DNA of 53,053 bases. Source: an uncultured Planctomycetaceae bacterium. GTDB lineage: Bacteria > Planctomycetota > Planctomycetia > Planctomycetales > Planctomycetaceae. The stretch covers positions 1 to 53,053 of the forward strand of contig CAIOTJ010000260.1 of the NCBI GenBank assembly GCA_903861195.1, read 5' to 3'. Shown here one piece after another: positions 9,077-17,529 of the stretch. The notes beneath the pieces are model-generated. The model was not told where the DNA came from, made no database searches, and saw only the letters and a program-made list of their open reading frames with translations. The position numbers were made by a program, and so were the translations under genes. The stretch's first letter is position 1. Every line of letters starts with the position of its first letter.

Positions 9077-10267
9077 ATGCACGACGCCTATCGCCAGCAT
9101 CTCGCCAGCACGCTCGAATCGATCCGCCAGGCCGGCACCTGGAAGGGCGAACGGGTCATCGACAGCCCGCAGTCGGCGCATATCGATGTCGCCACCGGCG
9201 GTAATGTTCTCAACCTGTGCGCCAACAACTATCTCGGACTCGCCGACGATGTTCGGGTCCTGCGGGCGGCCCATGCCTCGCTCGATCGCTGGGGTTATGG
9301 TCTGGCCTCGGTCCGCTTCATTTGCGGCACCCAGGGACTCCACAAGCAGCTTGAGAAGTCCCTGTCACAGTTCCTGGGGACCGATGACACGATCCTCTAC
9401 AGCAGCTGTTTTGACGCGAATGGCGGGCTGTTTGAGACGATCCTGGGCCCCGAGGACGCAGTGATCTCGGACGAATTGAATCACGCGAGCATCATCGACG
9501 GGATCCGTCTCTGCAAGGCCCAGCGGTATCGTTACCGCAATTGCGATCTGTCCGATCTGGAGGCGAAACTGCAGGAGGCCGAAGCTGCCGGAGCCCGGTT
9601 CAAGCTGGTCGCCACCGATGGTGTGTTCTCGATGGACGGGTACATCGCCCCACTCGCCGAGATCTGTAGCCTCGCTGACAAGTACCACGCCCTCGTGATG
9701 GTCGACGATTCGCATGCGGTGGGGTTCATCGGCCCGACAGGCCGGGGCACTCCCGAACTGCATGGCGTGCGCGACCGGGTCGACATCATCACCGGGACGC
9801 TGGGCAAAGCCCTCGGGGGGGCCAGTGGCGGCTATACCTCCGGTCGGCGCGAGATCATCGAGTTGTTGCGGCAGCGGTCGCGCCCCTACCTGTTCTCGAA
9901 TACTCTCGCGCCCCCGATTGCCGGCGCTTCGCTGGAAGTGCTGCAGATGCTGTCGGAATCGACCGCACTCCGCGACCGGCTGGAAGACAACACCCGGTTC
10001 TTTCGGGCTGAGATGCAACAGCGTCAATTCCGCATCGTCCCCGGGACCCACCCCATCTGCCCGATCATGCTGGGAGATGCGGCGCTTGCCGGGCGGATGG
10101 CCGAGGCGATGCTTCGTCGCGGGGTGTATGTGATCGGCTTTTCGTACCCGGTTGTTCCCCTCGGCAAGGCCCGCATCCGCACCCAGATCTCGGCCGCCCA
10201 CACCCGGGACGATCTGCAGTTCGCCATCGAGGCGTTTACCGCCGTTCGCCAGGAGTTGGGATTGTGA
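9077..10267 (+). CDS. kbl: 2-amino-3-ketobutyrate CoA ligase (glycine C-acetyltransferase)
   Basis: The 396-residue PLP enzyme of the alpha-oxoamine synthase family cleaves 2-amino-3-ketobutyrate with CoA to glycine and acetyl-CoA. Seen: NNYLGLADD, the [14 protein letters not shown] segment, [23 protein letters not shown] and the PLP-lysine motif [15 protein letters not shown]. The ATG at 9077 (MHDAYRQHL) matches the usual start and length; a GTG at 9029 would add an unrelated head. It lies about 100 bases after tdh, and its stop overlaps the start of the next gene by 4 bases (GTGA). Confidence 0.95.
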   Translation: MHDAYRQHLASTLESIRQAGTWKGERVIDSPQSAHIDVATGGNVLNLCANNYLGLADDVRVLRAAHASLDRWGYGLASVRFICGTQGLHKQLEKSLSQFLGTDDTILYSSCFDANGGLFETILGPEDAVISDELNHASIIDGIRLCKAQRYRYRNCDLSDLEAKLQEAEAAGARFKLVATDGVFSMDGYIAPLAEICSLADKYHALVMVDDSHAVGFIGPTGRGTPELHGVRDRVDIITGTLGKALGGASGGYTSGRREIIELLRQRSRPYLFSNTLAPPIAGASLEVLQMLSESTALRDRLEDNTRFFRAEMQQRQFRIVPGTHPICPIMLGDAALAGRMAEAMLRRGVYVIGFSYPVVPLGKARIRTQISAAHTRDDLQFAIEAFTAVRQELGL

Positions 10268-11256
10268 CCGACACCGAATTCGTCCCCCGTCGTCCCTCCG
10301 CCGCGGCGGTGCTCTCGCTGATCGGCAACACCCCCTGTGTGCCCCTGCGGTTCGAGCCGGAGGGAATCACCCTGTACGCCAAGTGCGAGTTCCTCAATCC
10401 CAGCGGCAGCATCAAGGACCGCCTGGCGAAGACCGTGCTGGTTGATGCCGAGAAGCGGGGACTGATCGGACCCGGTTCGATCATCGTCGAGTGCACTTCC
10501 GGGAACACCGGAATTGCCCTGTCGATGCTGGGGACGGCGATGGGCTACCCGGTGCGAATTCTGATGTCGGCCGGAGCCAGCCAGGAGCGCCGGCAGTTGA
10601 TCCAGCAGTTGGGGGCGGAACTGGTGCTGTTCGAGAGTGGGGGGCGGTACCAGACCGGGATCGAGATGGCCCGACGAATGGCCGCCGAAGATCCCCGCTG
10701 TTTCCTCACCAACCAGTTCGAAAACCGGCTCAATGTGCAGGATCACGAAGAGTGCACCGGTCAAGAACTGCTGCGGCAGGTGCCGGGGCGGATTGATGCG
10801 TTCGTCACGGGTTTCGGGACCGGGGGCACCCTGGCCGGGGTGGGCCGGGCTGTGAAGGCCCGCTATCCCCAGGCGCGGATTCTGGCGATGGAACCAGCCG
10901 AGGCGGCCCTGTTGGCGGGGGAATGTCCCTGCTGCCACTTCATCGAGGGGGTGGCCGACGGCTTCATTCCGGAACTGCTGCGCGATGCTCCGCTCGATGG
11001 CGAAGTGAAGGTCTCAAGTGCCGACGCGCTTGCGATGACCTGGCGGCTGCACCGGGAATTTGGCTTGCTGGTTGGGACATCGTCTGGGGCGAACGTGGTC
11101 GCCGCGCTGCGCACGGCCCGTGAACTTCCCGCCGGGGCCTGCGTGACCACGATTCTGTGCGATCGGGCGGAACGCTATTTCAGCACCGCGCTGTTCCAGC
11201 ATCCGGCCGACCAACCTCCCCGGTTTCCGACGTCGCCCCCAGGCCGCACCCGGTAG
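10264..11256 (+). CDS. Cysteine synthase / cystathionine beta-synthase family PLP enzyme
   Basis: The 330-residue fold-type II PLP enzyme has Lys51 in NPSGSIKDR as the Schiff-base lysine, the substrate loop [12 protein letters not shown], and a phosphate-binding [14 protein letters not shown]. The family makes cysteine from O-acetylserine and sulfide, or cystathionine from serine and homocysteine. The ARE segment that distinguishes these is not decisive here. It starts with GTG at 10264, overlapping the kbl stop by 4 bases, so it is translationally coupled to threonine catabolism. CysK-like function is the best guess. Confidence 0.88.
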   Translation: MTDTEFVPRRPSAAAVLSLIGNTPCVPLRFEPEGITLYAKCEFLNPSGSIKDRLAKTVLVDAEKRGLIGPGSIIVECTSGNTGIALSMLGTAMGYPVRILMSAGASQERRQLIQQLGAELVLFESGGRYQTGIEMARRMAAEDPRCFLTNQFENRLNVQDHEECTGQELLRQVPGRIDAFVTGFGTGGTLAGVGRAVKARYPQARILAMEPAEAALLAGECPCCHFIEGVADGFIPELLRDAPLDGEVKVSSADALAMTWRLHREFGLLVGTSSGANVVAALRTARELPAGACVTTILCDRAERYFSTALFQHPADQPPRFPTSPPGRTR

Positions 11257-11265
11257 GTCGTGAGA

Positions 11266-12138
11266 ATGCCCGAGCCCTCCCCTCCGGTATCGTCCTTGCC
11301 GGTGTCGCCGCCGCCAAGCAGAGGACCGGTCCAGTTCGATCTGCTGGCCAGTGGCTCCAGCGGCAACGCCAGCCTGCTGCGGGTGGGCGACCGCCGGTTG
11401 TTGCTGGATGGTGGACTGCCCCCAGCGCGCCTGTCCAAACTGCTGGCCGAGGTGGGGGTCGACTGGTCGGGGATCCATGCCTTTCTGCTGACCCATACCC
11501 ATTCCGATCACTGGCATCCCGGGGTGATCGAGATGTTGGCCCAACGGCGGATACCCCTGTTCTGTCACGGTTCACATCGCAAGGCGTTGCAGGCGGGGGC
11601 GGCCGCGTTTGTGTCCTTGGGTTTCGCCGGTCTGTTGCGGTATTTCGAACCGGGACGAGTCTTCGAGCCGCTTCCGTCGGTCCGCTGCCGGCCGCTGGCG
11701 GTCCCCCATGACGGGGGGGCCACCTTTGGCTTCCGGTTCGACGGGGCAGGGTGGGGTCTGGCGTATGCCGCCGATCTTGGATCCTGGGACCGGGACCTGG
11801 CGCCGGCCTTCGCCGATGTGGACCTGTTGGCGCTGGAGTTCAATCACGATCTGGACCTTCAGCGTTCCAGCCGTCGTCCCGGGTGGCTGGTCAACCGGGT
11901 GTTGGGCGATCATGGCCATCTCTCGAATCATCAGGGGGCGCGGCTGTTGAAGGAGTGTCTGCAGGCTTCGGCCAAACGGTTACCCCGGCATGTGGTGCAA
12001 CTGCACCTCAGCCAGGACTGCAACACTCCCGAACTGGCCGCCCACGCCGCCCGGGCGATTCTCGATGAATTCCAGGTCGAGGCGATGCTCCACACGACCT
12101 GGCAGGGTCAACGCGGCCCCAGCATTGAACTGGTTTAA
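11266..12138 (+). CDS. Metallo-beta-lactamase-fold hydrolase, YycJ/WalJ-like
   Basis: The 290-residue product begins with a Pro/Ser-rich head, then a beta-lactamase-fold core: LLASGSSGNASLLRVGD, DGGLPPARL, and the metal site THTHSDHWHPG (HxHxDH). Later ligand positions are in VPHDGGATFG and EFNHD, with LGDHGHLSN near residue 215. The GSSGN opening and HTHSDH core resemble YycJ/WalJ-type nucleases and cyclic phosphodiesterases. The substrate is unknown. The ATG at 11266 is chosen because GTAGG lies 8 bases upstream; a GTG at 11260 is in frame. It follows the cysteine-synthase-like gene by 9 bases, so it ends the tdh-kbl operon. Confidence 0.8.
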   Translation: MPEPSPPVSSLPVSPPPSRGPVQFDLLASGSSGNASLLRVGDRRLLLDGGLPPARLSKLLAEVGVDWSGIHAFLLTHTHSDHWHPGVIEMLAQRRIPLFCHGSHRKALQAGAAAFVSLGFAGLLRYFEPGRVFEPLPSVRCRPLAVPHDGGATFGFRFDGAGWGLAYAADLGSWDRDLAPAFADVDLLALEFNHDLDLQRSSRRPGWLVNRVLGDHGHLSNHQGARLLKECLQASAKRLPRHVVQLHLSQDCNTPELAAHAARAILDEFQVEAMLHTTWQGQRGPSIELV

Positions 12139-12276
12139 CAATTCACGGCGGGGCTTCCGGTCGTGTCGCCCCAGGATTCCAGTGGTGATCCTTTCATCCG
12201 ATTCAGGCCCTGTTAAGACGACGACGGCCACCAGTTGCGTGCCAACCGGAGGCGCTCGACTTTGTGTTCTTGTCCC

Positions 12277-13392
12277 ATGTCCGAACATTTGGAGACATCG
12301 TCCTGTCGGCCGGAGAGTATCCCGCCGTTGCGGTTGGCGGTGATCTTCGCCGTACGGGGAAGCTTCGCAAACATCCAGAAAACCCTGGATTGCCTGCAAT
12401 GCCAGACGGCAGTGGACCGGATCGATCTGCTGGTGACCTCAGACTCGCCCGCCCTCTTGCGGGAAGCGGAACGCCACGTTGGGGCTCGGGGGGTGCTGGT
12501 GAATCCCCGCTTCTTGCTAAACCACGCCTCCGAATTGGCAGGGGCCCGCCTGCTGGCGGCGCACGAAGCCACGGCGGAAATCATCACCATCGCCGAGGAC
12601 CATTCCTTTCCCGACCCGAATTTCGCCGAGGAATTGTTGGCGGTCTTCGATCTTGATCCTCAGATCCAGGCCGCGTCTCCGCTCGTTCACAATCCCAATC
12701 CGGAAACTGCTGTCAGCCGGACCTAATTTGTCCTGGCACATGGGTGTCTGAATCCGATTCCCGGTTCCAGCCGTACGAGTGAGGCTGCCCGGCTCCCCTG
12801 GCATAACACCACGTATCGCCGAACTGCGTTCTTGTCGGCTGCGCGCGATGTGGGACTCATGCAGGCGGAAGGGCTGCTGCAGGCCGAGATTCGACGACCG
12901 TCTTCCAATGCCCGGTTCGTCCATTGCCAACAAACTGCGCTGTGGCACGTCAACATCAGTCGGCTGGGTCCGGCGTTGTGGGAGACATTCCACGGTGGCC
13001 GCGTTTTCGGTGCCGAAAGGGCCCGGTATGAGCGATGGGGCCAAGGCGTGCGATTGGTACGGGCTGGGCTGTTTCCTCTGGTGGCAGTGCGCAAAGTCAT
13101 CCAGTGTAGCCACCAGTTATTTAGCAACAGTTTCCCCGTGCAATCCATGGCAACGCTGGCCTGCGCCAGCCTGCTGGCATTTGCCCATGCCTTCGGGGAG
13201 TCGGTCGGTAACATTCTCGGGAAGGGTGACAGTGCTGTTGAGGGTGCCAATTGGGAATACAACCGGGCCCGTTTTCTGAAGCCTGAAGAGCGGCACCTCG
13301 TTGTTTCCGAAGCTGCGTTCGCAGGCCTTCCCAGTCTCCAGGCGAAACGCTTCGAGACCCCCCGGCCACAAGCGATGATTCCTGATGGGTGA
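12277..13392 (+). pseudogene. Glycosyltransferase family 2-like gene broken by an in-frame TAA
   Basis: One frame runs from ATG 12277 to TGA 13392, interrupted only by TAA at 12724-12726 (codon 150 of 372). The first half has the GT-A nucleotide-binding opening RLAVIFAVRGSFANIQKTLD and an acidic site IAEDHSFPDPNFAEELL. After the TAA the same frame continues with sensible protein (FVLAHGCLNPIPG, then LPWHNTTYRRTAFL). It ends in a helical tail like that of the next gene. The 3' end overlaps the next start by 8 bases (ATGGGTGA), as in an intact operon. This pattern means a recent nonsense mutation or a sequencing error. A functional short 149-residue product is less likely because the acceptor-side half would be missing. 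Confidence 0.75.
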
Positions 13393-14296
13393 GCAGCTTC
13401 CGGCGGTGTCCGTCATCGTGGCGGCTTACAATTCGGACAGGTTTCTGCCGGGTTGCCTCGATTCCCTGAAGCAGCAGGGCTTCGGCGATTTCGAGACGAT
13501 TGTCGTCAACAGCTCCCCTGAAACCCGCACCGCCGAGGTCATGTCGGCCTACCCGGACGTGAGGTTTTTCCAGAGCCCGCAGCGGCTGTTTCCGCATGCG
13601 GCACGAAATACCGGCGTGTCGCTCGCGCGGGGCCGGTTGTTCGCGTTCACCGACGCCAATTGTCAGGCCGACCCGAATTGGCTGGCCGAGTTGGTCGCTG
13701 CTTTCGCGGCCGGTCATGAAATCATCGGGGGCTGTATCGATTCGCGGGCCGAGCGGCTGGTTTCGCGGGCGATCTATGTCTTGAAGTATTCCCCCTACCA
13801 GCGGGGGCTGCCAGCCGGGCCAATCCCCATGGCCGCCACCGGGAGCCTGCTGGTCTCACGCCGGGTCTTGGAGTTGGTGGGTGGATTTGACGGGTCGATC
13901 TTCTGTGGCGATGCACTGCTCAGCTGGCAGGCCCGCGCCGCCGGTTTTTTGCCCTGGTTCCAGCCGCAGGCAATCGTGACGGACCAGGACGAACTTTACC
14001 GCTGGCGATTTCTCGCGGAACGGGTCACGCGAGGTCGGGAATATGGCCGGGTCCGGGCCGTGTTCGAGAACTGGTCGCGGCTTCGTCAGCTTTTGAGGAT
14101 CTGCGCGACCCCCTTGGCCCTGGGGGCGGCATTGCTCGCCATCGGACGTCATTGCCAGCGGGGATCCCGCCTCGGAGACTTCCTGAAGACGTTTCCTTTC
14201 CTGTGTGTGGCGCAGGGCGCGTGGTGCCTCGGCGAAGCTTTTGGCTACCAACTCACTTCGTCTCAGGTCGATGCCGGCAGCCAATCCCGGGGCTGA
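13385..14296 (+). CDS. Glycosyltransferase family 2
   Basis: The 303-residue product has a GT-A fold: VSVIVAAYNSDRFLPGCLDSL at the start, the acceptor-side RNTGVSLARG, and a DxN variant of the metal site in FAFTDANCQADPNW (residues 87-99). GGFDGSIFCGDALLSWQARAAG near residues 162-181 is the usual late ED/GD motif. The C-terminal 60 residues contain a hydrophobic stretch (LALGAALLAIG) that could be a membrane anchor. It probably transfers a sugar to a surface glycan or lipid; donor and acceptor are unknown. It is a tandem paralogue of the broken gene before it, and convergent with the ATP-grasp gene. Confidence 0.85.
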   Translation: MGEQLPAVSVIVAAYNSDRFLPGCLDSLKQQGFGDFETIVVNSSPETRTAEVMSAYPDVRFFQSPQRLFPHAARNTGVSLARGRLFAFTDANCQADPNWLAELVAAFAAGHEIIGGCIDSRAERLVSRAIYVLKYSPYQRGLPAGPIPMAATGSLLVSRRVLELVGGFDGSIFCGDALLSWQARAAGFLPWFQPQAIVTDQDELYRWRFLAERVTRGREYGRVRAVFENWSRLRQLLRICATPLALGAALLAIGRHCQRGSRLGDFLKTFPFLCVAQGAWCLGEAFGYQLTSSQVDAGSQSRG

Positions 14297-14315
14297 CGTG
14301 ATTGTCTCCCCGAAA

Positions 14316-14332
14316 GAATGCCAGGGGCATTC
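14316..14332. other. Perfect hairpin between convergent genes
   Basis: GAATGCC at 14316-14322 pairs exactly with GGCATTC at 14326-14332 across an AGG loop, 20 bases after the glycosyltransferase stop. No T-run follows on either strand, so it is at best a weak or Rho-assisted terminator. Confidence 0.35.
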
Positions 14333-14440
14333 GCAGGTGACTCACTCGTCGGGCACTGGAACAGGACAACTGGGGAGCAGGTGGCCACTGTCGGCCTTGA
14401 AGAGGAAAACCAACCGGGGCCGAAGGCTCCGCCGGGAGAC

Positions 14441-15673
14441 TCAGGCCGGACGGATCCAACTGTGAATCTGACGGAGCCAGTCTTCGATGGCACGTTCGCA
14501 CACGCCGGTCGTGGAGCCACTGGTCAGGATCGAGCAAATCGGGTCTCCCGGCCGAATGGATTGGCCGGGCATCGGAATGTCGCTGACCGGGGCGGGAGCG
14601 AAGCCCCCCGTCCAGCGGGGAAGATCGCGAGGAAATTCGGCCACGCCAGGTTGCGTCGCATAGACAACCCGCTTCGCGAAAACACGCCGCAGAAGACCGG
14701 GGTCGACAGTCTCGTTGACAGATGGCGCAAATTCGGGATCGGCCCGTCCGTCATCCCTCCGGGAAGTATCCGGACCCAATCCCGCTGTGTCCGCGGAGTC
14801 ACAGGAAGTGCGGGTGGGGTTGCAGGCACAGGCGTGGTCCCGTAGCAATGGGCGCTGGAGAGACCACTCGAACAACTCCACCGAACCTGTGTAGCGCGGA
14901 TTGATTTCCAGTAGCCAGGGAGTGCTCCCCTCCAGGCGAAAATCGCAGCCAAACAGCCCCCGCAACCCCAGGTGACCGACCAGTACCTGGCCGATGCGGT
15001 ACAGGGCCGCCTCGACTTCGGGGGTCAGTTCTTCACCCACGATGTTGCCGTGCCAGGCATGCAGCGGGGTGCTGCTGCCTGTTTGGCAACTCCACTGGCG
15101 GGTTGACCCGATGTATTCCACCCCTCCTTCCCGAGCGAGATACAGTGCCGAGACATCAACCCCCGCCACCCGCTGTTGAAAGTAATACGGTTCCTGGGGG
15201 AGCGCAGTGGCGTGGCCCCGCCAGGGGGCGATGCCGCGTCCGCCCGAGCCCCGGCACAGCTTGATGAGCCAATGGCCATTGCCGGGAGGGGGTCGATCGG
15301 CGGGGCGAACGGGCAGAGCAGCAAGTCTCTCCTGTTCCAGAAGGTGATGAATTGTCAGGGGATCGCGGGCGAGGCGCAGGACCGGGGCATCATTCCCCCA
15401 GAGTGGAACGCGTCTGGCCAGCCTGGAGACGAGGCCTGGGCGGTTTTCAAGGCCTCCGGTGTAGATCCACGCTTGGGAGGGAAGGGTCGGCAGCCATTCG
15501 AGCAAGTGCCGCGTCGACCCCGGCCAAGGCCAGACAGAACTGATCTCCCGCAGGTCCCGGTCGGCATAGGCATCGACGCAGAGGGGCGGAAAACCGGCCC
15601 GGCAGGCGGATTGGGCCGCCGCCCGGGCACTGGACCCCAGAATCAACAGTGGGACGGGAGACGACACGACCAT
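14441..15673 (-). CDS. ATP-grasp protein adjoining the H4MPT C1 genes
   Basis: The 410-residue product has an N-terminal Rossmann-like part (LLILGSSARAAAQSACRAG), a glycine-rich ATP loop with Lys138 and GGRG at 144-147, a QQRVAGVDVSAL strand, and the metal/ATP residues Asp244 (GCDFRLEG) and Glu256/Asn258 (LLEINPRYTGS). This is the ATP-grasp carboxylate-amine ligase fold. A tail of about 120 residues follows with no known domain. Divergent placement next to fae fits the ATP-grasp genes that recur in bacterial H4MPT clusters, where a cofactor-assembly role is suspected; this is inference. The ATG at 15673 is chosen because upstream extension would run antisense through fae. Confidence 0.82.
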   Translation of the reverse strand: MVVSSPVPLLILGSSARAAAQSACRAGFPPLCVDAYADRDLREISSVWPWPGSTRHLLEWLPTLPSQAWIYTGGLENRPGLVSRLARRVPLWGNDAPVLRLARDPLTIHHLLEQERLAALPVRPADRPPPGNGHWLIKLCRGSGGRGIAPWRGHATALPQEPYYFQQRVAGVDVSALYLAREGGVEYIGSTRQWSCQTGSSTPLHAWHGNIVGEELTPEVEAALYRIGQVLVGHLGLRGLFGCDFRLEGSTPWLLEINPRYTGSVELFEWSLQRPLLRDHACACNPTRTSCDSADTAGLGPDTSRRDDGRADPEFAPSVNETVDPGLLRRVFAKRVVYATQPGVAEFPRDLPRWTGGFAPAPVSDIPMPGQSIRPGDPICSILTSGSTTGVCERAIEDWLRQIHSWIRPA

Positions 15674-15780
15674 CGGCCTGCAGTGAGGGATCGAATCCGG
15701 AATCCCGGCGGGCGGGGCTGGCGACTGGCAATCCCGCAGAGCAGTTGTTATCAAAACGGGACTTCGGTGTCGTCGCCCGG

Positions 15781-15816
15781 CCACTCCTGATTGGAGTGGA
15801 CGGTGGGAGGGCACCG
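15781..15816 (+). promoter_or_regulatory. Tandem hairpins in the fae leader
   Basis: CCACTCC (15781-15787) pairs perfectly with GGAGTGG (15793-15799). One base later CGGTG (15801-15805) pairs with CACCG (15812-15816). Both lie 44-79 bases before the fae start, in the divergent gap with the ATP-grasp gene. They could be an operator, an mRNA-stabilising 5' structure or a leader attenuator; none is established. Confidence 0.4.
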
Positions 15817-15859
15817 TGTTTGTTTTGAGTTTTGCTGACCCCCGAAGAGAGAGACGTTC

Positions 15860-16357
15860 ATGTCGATGTACATTGGTGAAGCCCTGTGCGGTGATGGAAA
15901 TGAAGTGGCCCACATCGATCTGTTGATCGGTGACAAGTCGGGCCCCGTGGGTCAAGCGTTCGCCGAAGCCCTCGCCCGTCAGTCGGCCGGTCACAGCAAC
16001 CTGCTGGCCGTGCTGACCCCGAACCTCGCCATCAAGCCCGCCACCGTGATGATCACCAAGGTCACCATCAAGGGGGCCAAGCAGGCCGTGCAGATGTTTG
16101 GCCCCGCTCAGTACGGCGTTGCCAAGGCCGTCGCCGACTGCGTTGAGCAGGGGATCATCCCCAAGGATCAGTGCGAAAATCTCGTGATCGTCTGCGGCGT
16201 CTTCATTCACTGGGATGCCAGCGACGACAAGAAGATCCTCGAATACAACTACGAAGCGACCAAGCTGGCCATCGCCCGCGCGATGAAGGGTGAGCCCTCC
16301 GCCAGCGAAATGCTCGCCAAGAAGAACACCGCCAAGCACCCCTTCGCGGGCAACTAA
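15860..16357 (+). CDS. fae: Formaldehyde-activating enzyme
   Basis: The 165-residue cytosolic enzyme catalyses condensation of formaldehyde with tetrahydromethanopterin to methylene-H4MPT, the entry step of the bacterial H4MPT-linked formaldehyde oxidation pathway. The family hallmark GNEVAHIDLLIG with catalytic His18 is at the N-terminus. LLAVLTPNLAIKPAT, KGAKQAVQMFGPAQYGVAKAV and CGVFIHWDA follow as in Fae from methylotrophs and planctomycetes. Length is normal. A GAGAGAG ribosome binding site lies 8-14 bases upstream. It has two leader hairpins and its own strong terminator before the dehydrogenase gene, which suggests it is expressed at a different, probably higher, level than its neighbour. 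Confidence 0.96.
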   Translation: MSMYIGEALCGDGNEVAHIDLLIGDKSGPVGQAFAEALARQSAGHSNLLAVLTPNLAIKPATVMITKVTIKGAKQAVQMFGPAQYGVAKAVADCVEQGIIPKDQCENLVIVCGVFIHWDASDDKKILEYNYEATKLAIARAMKGEPSASEMLAKKNTAKHPFAGN

Positions 16358-16427
16358 GGTCGGGCGGTCGCATTCCCCTCTTTGAAGGGCCCATCCAGCG
16401 ACCGATGTTGATTTGAGTGCTGTTTCA

Positions 16428-16463
16428 GGCACGTTCCAGTTGGCTCTGGAGCGTGCCTTTTTT
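16428..16463 (+). terminator. Rho-independent terminator of fae
   Basis: GGCACGTTCCAG at 16428-16439 pairs with CTGGAGCGTGCC at 16446-16457 (one G-T pair). TTTTTT follows at 16458-16463. It lies 70 bases after the fae stop and 80 before the next gene. Confidence 0.92.
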
Positions 16464-16543
16464 CGATCCCAAGCGGGGGGGCCGGAACCAGCGCCACCCC
16501 CGCAGACTTCTCGATTTCCCTTTTTTGATCCGGGGTTCAGGGC

Positions 16544-17404
16544 ATGAAAACCATCCTCATCCAACTCGATACCGATCCGCTCCCCAGTACCTTCGACCGG
16601 GTGGTGGCGGTGGATGCCGACGTCGACCAGCTCTTTTCCTACGGCGGCGTGACTCCCGAAATGGTTGAGCCGCTGGTGCATGGGGCGATGTTCACCCGGG
16701 GGCCGAAAGACCTGAAGTCGACGGCGATTTTCATTGGCGGCAGCAACGTCGCGGCGGGAGAGAAGTTGCTGGCAAAAGTGCAGAAGGTGTTTTTTGGGCC
16801 CGTGCGGGTTTCGGTGCTGATGGATTCGAATGGATCGAATACCACCGCGGCGGCGGCGGTACTCTCGGCTCGCAAGCACCTGACCCTGGCAGGTTGTGAA
16901 GCGGTGGTCCTGGCGGGGACGGGCCCGGTGGGGCAGCGGGCCGCGCAAATCCTCGCCTCGGAAGGGGCCCGGGTCCGGGTGGCTTCCCGGTCGGTCGAGA
17001 GGGCCGGGCAGACCTGTGAGGCGATTCGACAGGCGCTGCCGCAGGCCCAGGTCATTCCGGTGGCCGCGGGCAATACTTCGGAGACCAGAGCCGCCTGTGA
17101 AGGGGCGGCGCTGGTGATTGCCGCGGGAGCCGCGGGTGTCGAACTGCTCTCAGCCGAAACCCGTGGCCAGTTGGGCTCGCTCCGGGTGGCAATTGATCTG
17201 AATGCCGTTCCGCCGGCAGGAATTGCCGGGGTGGAGGTCTTCGATAAGGGAACCGATCGCGGGGGAATCCTTTGCTATGGGGCGATCGGTGTGGGGGGCC
17301 TGAAGATGAAGATCCACAAGGGGGCCATTCGACGGCTGTTTGAGGCGAATGATGCGGTGCTCGAGACCGCCGCCATTTACCAGCTGGGCCTGGGCTTGGT
17401 TTAA
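16544..17404 (+). CDS. mtdB/mtdC: NAD(P)-dependent methylene-tetrahydromethanopterin dehydrogenase
   Basis: The 286-residue product oxidises methylene-H4MPT to methenyl-H4MPT, the step after Fae. The N-terminal part is MKTILIQLDTDPLPSTFDRVV with DADVDQLFSYGGV and HGAMFTRGP. The dinucleotide domain has VVLAGTGPVGQRAAQ near residues 121-135, and RVASRSVERA after it, where Ser-Arg at the end of strand beta2 favours NADP. FIGGSNVAAGEKLL and MDSNGSNTTAAAAV are also family-typical. The name MtdC is used for the planctomycete type and MtdB for the methylotroph type; I cannot place it firmly. It follows fae on the same strand but behind a terminator. Confidence 0.92.
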   Translation: MKTILIQLDTDPLPSTFDRVVAVDADVDQLFSYGGVTPEMVEPLVHGAMFTRGPKDLKSTAIFIGGSNVAAGEKLLAKVQKVFFGPVRVSVLMDSNGSNTTAAAAVLSARKHLTLAGCEAVVLAGTGPVGQRAAQILASEGARVRVASRSVERAGQTCEAIRQALPQAQVIPVAAGNTSETRAACEGAALVIAAGAAGVELLSAETRGQLGSLRVAIDLNAVPPAGIAGVEVFDKGTDRGGILCYGAIGVGGLKMKIHKGAIRRLFEANDAVLETAAIYQLGLGLV

Positions 17405-17451
17405 GTGCCGGGATGGGGAACTTGCTTCCCTCCCAGTGATTGCGGTTCGTC

Positions 17452-17489
17452 AAAAAACCAGGGGCTGGATTCCAGGGAATCCAGCCCCT
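17452..17489 (-). terminator. Terminator of the cyanophycinase-like gene
   Basis: AGGGGCTGGATTC at 17460-17472 pairs perfectly with GAATCCAGCCCCT at 17477-17489. Read on the minus strand the stem is followed by GGTTTTTTG, so it terminates the leftward gene ending at 17530. The stem may also stop rightward transcription from the dehydrogenase gene, but without a U-run in that direction. Confidence 0.85.
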
Positions 17490-17529
17490 GCTGTCTCTGG
17501 CGGTGTCAAATGGCGAACCGTGCCCTGCG

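Noticed and set aside
12724-12726. Recoded stop (selenocysteine or pyrrolysine)
   Set aside because: The codon is TAA, not TGA or TAG.
15674-16948. N-terminal extension of the ATP-grasp frame across fae
   Set aside because: It would be antisense to fae and to part of the dehydrogenase gene; the ATP-grasp domain starts naturally at 15673.
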